This document shows positions 22,531-27,037 of a stretch of DNA of 27,037 nt, piece by piece. Position 1 is the stretch's first letter. The number at the start of each line of letters is the position of its first letter. The notes below the pieces were generated by a model that was not told the origin of the DNA, did no database searches, and saw only the letters and a program-made list of their open reading frames with translations. The stretch covers positions 1-27,037 of the forward strand of contig CAKQLR010000024.1 of NCBI GenBank assembly GCA_934254725.1. The letters run 5' to 3'. The DNA is from an uncultured Clostridia bacterium (lineage in GTDB: Bacteria > Bacillota > Clostridia > Christensenellales > Borkfalkiaceae). The translations under genes were made by a program, and so were the position numbers.

Positions 22531-25136
22531 TTTGTCTTTACAAGTCTGTACGAGTACATAGCTGCCGAACCGGGAGCCAAACGATTTTTTACATTATATA
22601 CCTGACGGTATTTTCCGTCCGGAGTTTTGTTTACCTGCCAGAAATCATTGCCGAATACGCTTTGATCCACCTTTTCCCAGACGCCGTTTTTATTAACCTC
22701 AAGGGAATATCCCCTGTAATCTTCAAGCCCGTTAAACACAATCGGAGTATACCCGAGCCCGCCCGTAAGGGTAAATTCGGCTTTAACGGCTCCTTCCTCC
22801 GTATCTATCTCCACAGGATAAGAATTTACTATGGTTCCCTTTGTAGTGAATACCGAAACAGCATTGTCTTTTGCCTGACGAAGAGCCGAAGCCGCGGTAT
22901 TCATTTCGGACATATACTTTTTAATATAATCGCAATTACCGTAGTAATAAGACTTTTGGTTTACCGTAGGGTTGGGAAGAACGATAAACTCTATGGTAGC
23001 CGAAAACTTGCTGCCTGCTTTTATAACGTTACCCGTTTCCGCAGGGGGCGATACTTCAAAAGAATACTGCAATCCGCCGTTATCGGTATTTGCGAGAGAA
23101 AACACAGGTTTACCATAACCCTTGCCGTTGATGGTGGCGTCATATTCTCTTATTACGAACATTTTGTTTGCAGCTTCATTGCTTCTGTCCGAGGAATACA
23201 GCATAAACCAGTTATTATTGCCCGACAAACTTATTTGCTTTTTGCCGTACACGTACGGATCGTAGGTAGCGAATATTTCATCGTCCTCTGTTATTCCCTC
23301 GTCATTGCCGTAAGCGTATCTTACAAATCTAGTGCTCGCATAAGTTTCCGCGCCGAGTTTAAAAAACGCAAGCTGCGAAAAGTTAGTATCTTTAAGGAAG
23401 GTATAATTCAATGTGTAATAACATCTTACAACGTCGTCTGTTCTTCCCATACGGATATTAACTCTGCTTTGTATAGCTCCGTCATCGGTCACACCAGCAT
23501 ATACAACGTCCGTCATGTTCGGCCCCTGAGAAACGTAATTAACAAGGTTCCCTATGGTGTTATGCCTTACAGAGTTGTTATCCTTGTACCAAAGGAAGTC
23601 CGCTCCGCCTATGTTATCCGACCAGCGGTATCTTACGTAATTACCCGTTTCGCACGCCGTGTTGTAGGGACGCACATCGTCTATTACCGCTCTACCCAAA
23701 CACATATCCGGGTCATAGCAAACGTTTTCGCACGAGGCGCCGAGCGCACTTTCGTCCCAAATCCAGTTTCCGTTATATCCGATAAGACAAAGCTGCGCAT
23801 GCGATACGCTTGAAACCCCGCCCCAGAACTCATAAGCGCAAACGTATTTATATGAAACCGTTTGCCCCGCGGGTATATCCAAAACAGCGTAACACATAGA
23901 CCAGTAACCGCACTTTTCGTAAAACGGACTGTCAGCAGAAATAGCCGAATGCCAGTTTTTAGATATCTGAACGTCTATACCCGTAGGTTCGCCCGTTATC
24001 GCGTCGCAAACCATCGGACAATATCCTAATTGATTGAAATCGTCTTTAAGAGTGTACGCTTTTTCAAAAGCAACGCTTATTCTCACGTTTTCGTCAGAAT
24101 TATTCGTAACGGAAAAAGCCACTTTTTCGTAATCGGTTTCGCTTTCGGTCATATATCTGCTGTCAACGTTTATTACGTATACACCCCTGTTTTCATCATA
24201 ATTTACTTTTTGCTGCCTGCCGGAATAAGGATAAACCGAGGTTGCCGTTCCCGTAAGCGATTTCTGAGCAATAATGCTTCTTGCAGAACTTTCACCGTTA
24301 AAAAACGGTTTAGCTATTATACCGAAGCCATTCCACTTTGAACCGAGTTCTACTCCTTCTGCTTCAAACGACACGATGCCGTCGCGAACGTCTGCAGTGA
24401 CGGAAGTATTGTTAGATAAAAACGTAAATCCCCTGCCCGTTTTATCGTATACCGAAACGCTTCCGTCCGCATTCACGGCATTTTTTATAAACGAATTACC
24501 GAAGTCGATCGAAAAACCGATTTTCGCACCAGGAATTGTATCGCCGGCATTAAAGACCTCGTAATTCAAAGCGAAATATTCCCTCTGCGCGGCAATTTCT
24601 ATCCTTCCCGAGAAATTATCCGCCACGAGAAAACTCCCGTGATTGGCGTAGTTTATGGAACAAATATCCACCTTTTGCATATTTCTGCCGCCCTCTATCA
24701 AACGCGCATATCTTGTGCCGGGTTCAACATATCCTACGGCATCATCCACAGTGCCGTCCGAACGCAACGTTCCGCCGCCTGCCGAAATGGTATAAGTAGT
24801 ATCGGCAATCGCGTCAAAATCGGCAGAATCCAAAAGGACGAGGTATTCGTCATCATACTTTACGGGAGTCATGCCCGTAATTTTAGCAGACGAAGTATCC
24901 ACGGAAAGCGCGTAAGCGGGTGCCTGAAACGCAATATTATGATCGGCGATTCCGCTCGGGAAATATCCGTAAACGTACTCTTTATCGAGCTTGTTCCAAT
25001 ATTCGCCGTCGGTGTTATCTATAGGCGTATCCGGTTTTTCGGACGAACTCGAATCGTCATTTTTGCATGACGTGAAAATCGAAAAAGCCAGTAAAACGCA
25101 GATTATTAAGGAAATCGCTCTTTTTATTTTACTCAT
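22527..25136 (-). CDS. Large lipoprotein of unknown family in the glycan operon
   Basis: The protein has 869 residues. A signal peptide ends in the lipobox FTSC (Cys24), followed by an Asp/Ser-rich linker, so it should be anchored on the outer face of the membrane. The rest is rich in Asn/Tyr/Trp/Val and looks like several beta-sandwich domains. The best conserved-looking region is about 433-475 (EFWGGVSSVSHAQLCLIGYN; WIWDESALGASCENVCYDPD), with clustered Trp, His, Glu/Asp and four Cys. I recognise no CAZy family or solute-binding fold. The position directly before three glycosidase genes (4-base overlap with GH95) suggests glycan binding or a first-step enzyme. A good AAGGAG site precedes the ATG. 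Confidence 0.85.
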   Translation of the reverse strand: MSKIKRAISLIICVLLAFSIFTSCKNDDSSSSEKPDTPIDNTDGEYWNKLDKEYVYGYFPSGIADHNIAFQAPAYALSVDTSSAKITGMTPVKYDDEYLVLLDSADFDAIADTTYTISAGGGTLRSDGTVDDAVGYVEPGTRYARLIEGGRNMQKVDICSINYANHGSFLVADNFSGRIEIAAQREYFALNYEVFNAGDTIPGAKIGFSIDFGNSFIKNAVNADGSVSVYDKTGRGFTFLSNNTSVTADVRDGIVSFEAEGVELGSKWNGFGIIAKPFFNGESSARSIIAQKSLTGTATSVYPYSGRQQKVNYDENRGVYVINVDSRYMTESETDYEKVAFSVTNNSDENVRISVAFEKAYTLKDDFNQLGYCPMVCDAITGEPTGIDVQISKNWHSAISADSPFYEKCGYWSMCYAVLDIPAGQTVSYKYVCAYEFWGGVSSVSHAQLCLIGYNGNWIWDESALGASCENVCYDPDMCLGRAVIDDVRPYNTACETGNYVRYRWSDNIGGADFLWYKDNNSVRHNTIGNLVNYVSQGPNMTDVVYAGVTDDGAIQSRVNIRMGRTDDVVRCYYTLNYTFLKDTNFSQLAFFKLGAETYASTRFVRYAYGNDEGITEDDEIFATYDPYVYGKKQISLSGNNNWFMLYSSDRSNEAANKMFVIREYDATINGKGYGKPVFSLANTDNGGLQYSFEVSPPAETGNVIKAGSKFSATIEFIVLPNPTVNQKSYYYGNCDYIKKYMSEMNTAASALRQAKDNAVSVFTTKGTIVNSYPVEIDTEEGAVKAEFTLTGGLGYTPIVFNGLEDYRGYSLEVNKNGVWEKVDQSVFGNDFWQVNKTPDGKYRQVYNVKNRLAPGSAAMYSYRLVKTK

Positions 25137-25185
25137 TTTTACTCCTTTAGCAGAATGAAAATTACTCTCCTCCGGACTATCAAGA

Positions 25186-25224
25186 AACGGGCTTTCTCCA
25201 CAAAAAAAGAGGAGAAAGTCCGTT
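25186..25224 (-). terminator. Hairpin between the surface-protein gene and the lipoprotein gene
   Basis: A 14-bp stem (25186-25199 with 25211-25224, one G-U pair) has an 11-base loop. On the minus strand it is followed only by TTTCTTG, a poor U-tract. It may be a leaky terminator or an mRNA-stabilising element that sets the ratio of the two surface proteins. No promoter could be found between it and the lipoprotein start. Confidence 0.5.
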
Positions 25225-25254
25225 CCGTTAATTACCGGTTAAAATATACCTGCC

Positions 25255-27037
25255 TTAGTTTTCGCGCTTCTTTTTTAAAGCAAAGGCTGCCACGGCAAGA
25301 CCTGCTACCGCAAGCGATAAGCCCGTTCCCGCAAAGCTGAAGCAACCCGAGTCGGAATCGCCGGAAGTATCCGTACCGGAATTCGACGAGTCGCTGACCG
25401 CTTTACCGGTGACTTTTTTCGAAGCCGTATTTCTGTCTACGACGAAGTCTTCGAACGTAAAGCCCTGCTTTGTTATGGTTACGACCAAATCACCTTGAAC
25501 GTCGTCGTTAAGACCTTCTATTATATAGCTTCCGTTGCTGCCTTCACGTACCGAACCTACCTGCTCGTTATTTCTATTCACTGTGATAGCAGCGCCCGTA
25601 ATTGCCTTGCCGTCCTCGTCTCGAACGGTAATTATTACGCTGAAGTCCGCAAGTTTTGCTTTTTCGACAGGTATAACGTATTCATATGTTCCCTTTACTA
25701 TATAACTCGTTGCGAAAACATAAACGTCGCTTACGGGAAGCAAAAGAATATCGCTTCCGAACAACCCGTCGATAGTGAACGTTCCGTTGGCATTTTTTGT
25801 TACGGTACCGATGGGCGAACCGTTTTTGCTTGCGGTAAGTTCTATACCTTCGGTTACGGTTTCCCCGTTATAAGTGTATTTTACGTTTACGCTGTAAAGC
25901 GACTGAATCAATGCTTCCTGATTAAAGTAATTCAATTCAGCTGCCGAACACCCCGGCTTATTTGCTATGGAAACATAAACGGGAGCGGTAAGATTTTTAA
26001 ACTCTATCGCGTTTCCGTTAATTTCGTATTCCTGTTCGATGACCTCGCCGAAAACGTTTTTAACGACTATCTCGTCTTCCGAAGTCAATGTTCCGTCGTA
26101 TAATACTTTGCCGTCGAATTCGCGATAGCAACTTACGGTATCGGCATAGAAAACGGCTTTTTCATAAGCGGTAAAGCCTATGGAGTAGAAGTATAATCCG
26201 TTTACGTTTGTATAAATTTCGGACGGTTCCTCTGTCTTTTCTTTATTAAACCAGAATTTTATAGTTTTGCTTTCGTTATCCCAATCAAAAATCATATAGC
26301 CGCCGAGACGAACGAATTTATCGTAATTTTCGCCCGTAAACGTATGATACGCGAGCGTAAAATATTCGGGCGCCCATCTGATTGCGTTTTCCTCGTTCAG
26401 ATAGCTGAGCTGAATTCTTAAATTGAAATACAACGTAGCGGTACTCTTGGATGAAGCATACGCCTCGAAATAATGCTTTACGCCCGGAACAAACGGATCG
26501 AAATCTTCTGCGGAGAAATCCGCAGTACCCCATTTGGAAGGCTCCATCAATCTCGAGCCGACATACGCACCTTTTTCGTCAAACGACATCTTTAACGAAT
26601 TGGCGCCGGTGTTGGAATATTCGTCGCTTTGCTGTACGGAAGTGTTGCCTCCGAAACTTATTTTATCCCAACAACCCCTTGTAGTATGATCCGTATCATA
26701 AATGGAATTAGCGTTTTCAAAATCGCCCTGAGCCGCTATATTAGACGGAATAATTCCTATATCCACCGTAGTAAGCTTAGATGGTTTAACCCTTACGTTA
26801 TCGAACGCGAATTTTCTCGATTCGCAATCGTCGTTAGAATTGTTTACCGAGTTTGCAGTGAAAGAAAACTCCAACCTTAAAACTTTCCCGATATTTACGC
26901 CGAGTTGATATTTGTTGCCTGCAAGTAAAATTTCCGCTTCTCCGTTATTATCTATCAACGCAAACGCAACCGATACACCGCGCCACTCGTTATCTCTTAT
27001 CCAACCTACCGAACCTATTTCGGAAACGGTTATGGAT
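25255..27037 (-). CDS. Surface protein with Ig-like/CnaB-type domains and C-terminal membrane anchor (5' end missing)
   Basis: The frame is open to the window edge, so the N terminus and any signal peptide lie outside; 594 residues are visible. The upstream part has lectin/CBM-like stretches with many Phe, Tyr and Asn. Two carboxypeptidase-regulatory or CnaB-like repeats follow, each with a G..I.G.V....NG.Y.I.GL pattern (NGTFTIDGLFGSDILLL; NGSYIIEGLNDDVQGDLVV). The C terminus is a Ser/Asp/Gly linker, then SGC, a hydrophobic helix of about 20 residues and KKKREN. There is no LPXTG. It is probably displayed on the cell surface and binds glycans or other proteins. It lies upstream of the lipoprotein gene on the same strand, separated by about 118 bases with a hairpin. 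Confidence 0.8.
   Translation of the reverse strand, partial: SITVSEIGSVGWIRDNEWRGVSVAFALIDNNGEAEILLAGNKYQLGVNIGKVLRLEFSFTANSVNNSNDDCESRKFAFDNVRVKPSKLTTVDIGIIPSNIAAQGDFENANSIYDTDHTTRGCWDKISFGGNTSVQQSDEYSNTGANSLKMSFDEKGAYVGSRLMEPSKWGTADFSAEDFDPFVPGVKHYFEAYASSKSTATLYFNLRIQLSYLNEENAIRWAPEYFTLAYHTFTGENYDKFVRLGGYMIFDWDNESKTIKFWFNKEKTEEPSEIYTNVNGLYFYSIGFTAYEKAVFYADTVSCYREFDGKVLYDGTLTSEDEIVVKNVFGEVIEQEYEINGNAIEFKNLTAPVYVSIANKPGCSAAELNYFNQEALIQSLYSVNVKYTYNGETVTEGIELTASKNGSPIGTVTKNANGTFTIDGLFGSDILLLPVSDVYVFATSYIVKGTYEYVIPVEKAKLADFSVIITVRDEDGKAITGAAITVNRNNEQVGSVREGSNGSYIIEGLNDDVQGDLVVTITKQGFTFEDFVVDRNTASKKVTGKAVSDSSNSGTDTSGDSDSGCFSFAGTGLSLAVAGLAVAAFALKKKREN

Noticed and set aside
22662..23813. A 383-codon open frame on the plus strand inside the lipoprotein gene
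   Set aside because: It is antisense to a gene with signal peptide, lipobox, ribosome-binding site and operon overlap. Its product is low in complexity, Ile/Arg/Val-rich and has no recognisable motif or ribosome-binding site.
25137..25254. Promoter for the lipoprotein-GH95-GH38-GH28 operon
   Set aside because: A TTGATA hexamer occurs on the minus strand but has no -10 at suitable distance, so the operon promoter is probably upstream, outside the window.
1..27037. CRISPR arrays, tRNA/rRNA genes, insertion sequences, prophage or attachment sites
   Set aside because: No repeated spacer structure, cloverleaf, transposase/integrase motif or flanking direct repeats were seen while reading both strands.

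Overview
The window looks like the chromosome of an anaerobic, endospore-forming Clostridia-type Bacillota, most probably an uncultured gut or rumen lineage (Christensenellales-like; this placement is an inference from gene content). The evidence is a sporulation/germination block (spoIIR, sleB, ypeB), HPr kinase, strong AAGGAGG ribosome-binding sites, sigma-A, sigma-F-like and sigma-G-like promoter sequences, and a large set of glycoside hydrolases including GH172, GH95, GH38 and GH28.

Layout. (1) 1-3.6 kb, minus strand: spoIIR, then the germination pair sleB-ypeB. Sequences matching sigma-F and sigma-G promoters lie in front of spoIIR and sleB. YpeB carries an unusual highly charged cytoplasmic extension of about 200 residues. 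(2) 3.6-8.6 kb, plus strand: uvrC, a Cof-type HAD phosphatase, hprK and a cytoplasmic GH172 (DUF2961) enzyme, closed by a good intrinsic terminator. (3) 8.7-10.6 kb, minus strand: an AT-rich orphan lipoprotein and an alkylation-repair pair, alkA-ogt. The alkA reading frame is broken by one in-frame TAA at codon 32. (4) 10.6-14 kb: a small four-helix membrane protein whose promoter overlaps the alkA promoter, an XRE-type regulator (minus), and a divergent two-gene unit (membrane zinc-ribbon protein, then a Sel1-repeat membrane protein). That unit sits behind a perfect sigma-A promoter embedded in a cluster of inverted repeats. (5) 14.2-16 kb, plus strand: a CHASE-GGDEF-PAS membrane diguanylate cyclase. 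(6) 16.1-27 kb, minus strand: a glycan-utilisation operon read right to left. It comprises a surface protein with a Cys-containing C-terminal membrane anchor (5' end outside the window), an unrecognised 869-residue lipoprotein, GH95, GH38 and GH28. The last four genes are joined by overlaps of 4, 4 and 29 bp.

How it fits together. The surface protein and lipoprotein are predicted to be extracytoplasmic, while GH95, GH38, GH28 and GH172 have no signal peptide. This suggests capture outside the cell, import by a transporter not in this window, and depolymerisation of fucose/galactose-, mannose- and uronate-containing oligosaccharides inside. HPr kinase could connect sugar use to carbon catabolite repression, but no convincing cre site was found. 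No tRNA, rRNA, CRISPR array, insertion sequence or prophage was seen. No gene-free stretch exceeds 300 bases; the longest gaps (3527-3774, 11561-11780, 13978-14252) hold promoters, operator-like repeats and a terminator.
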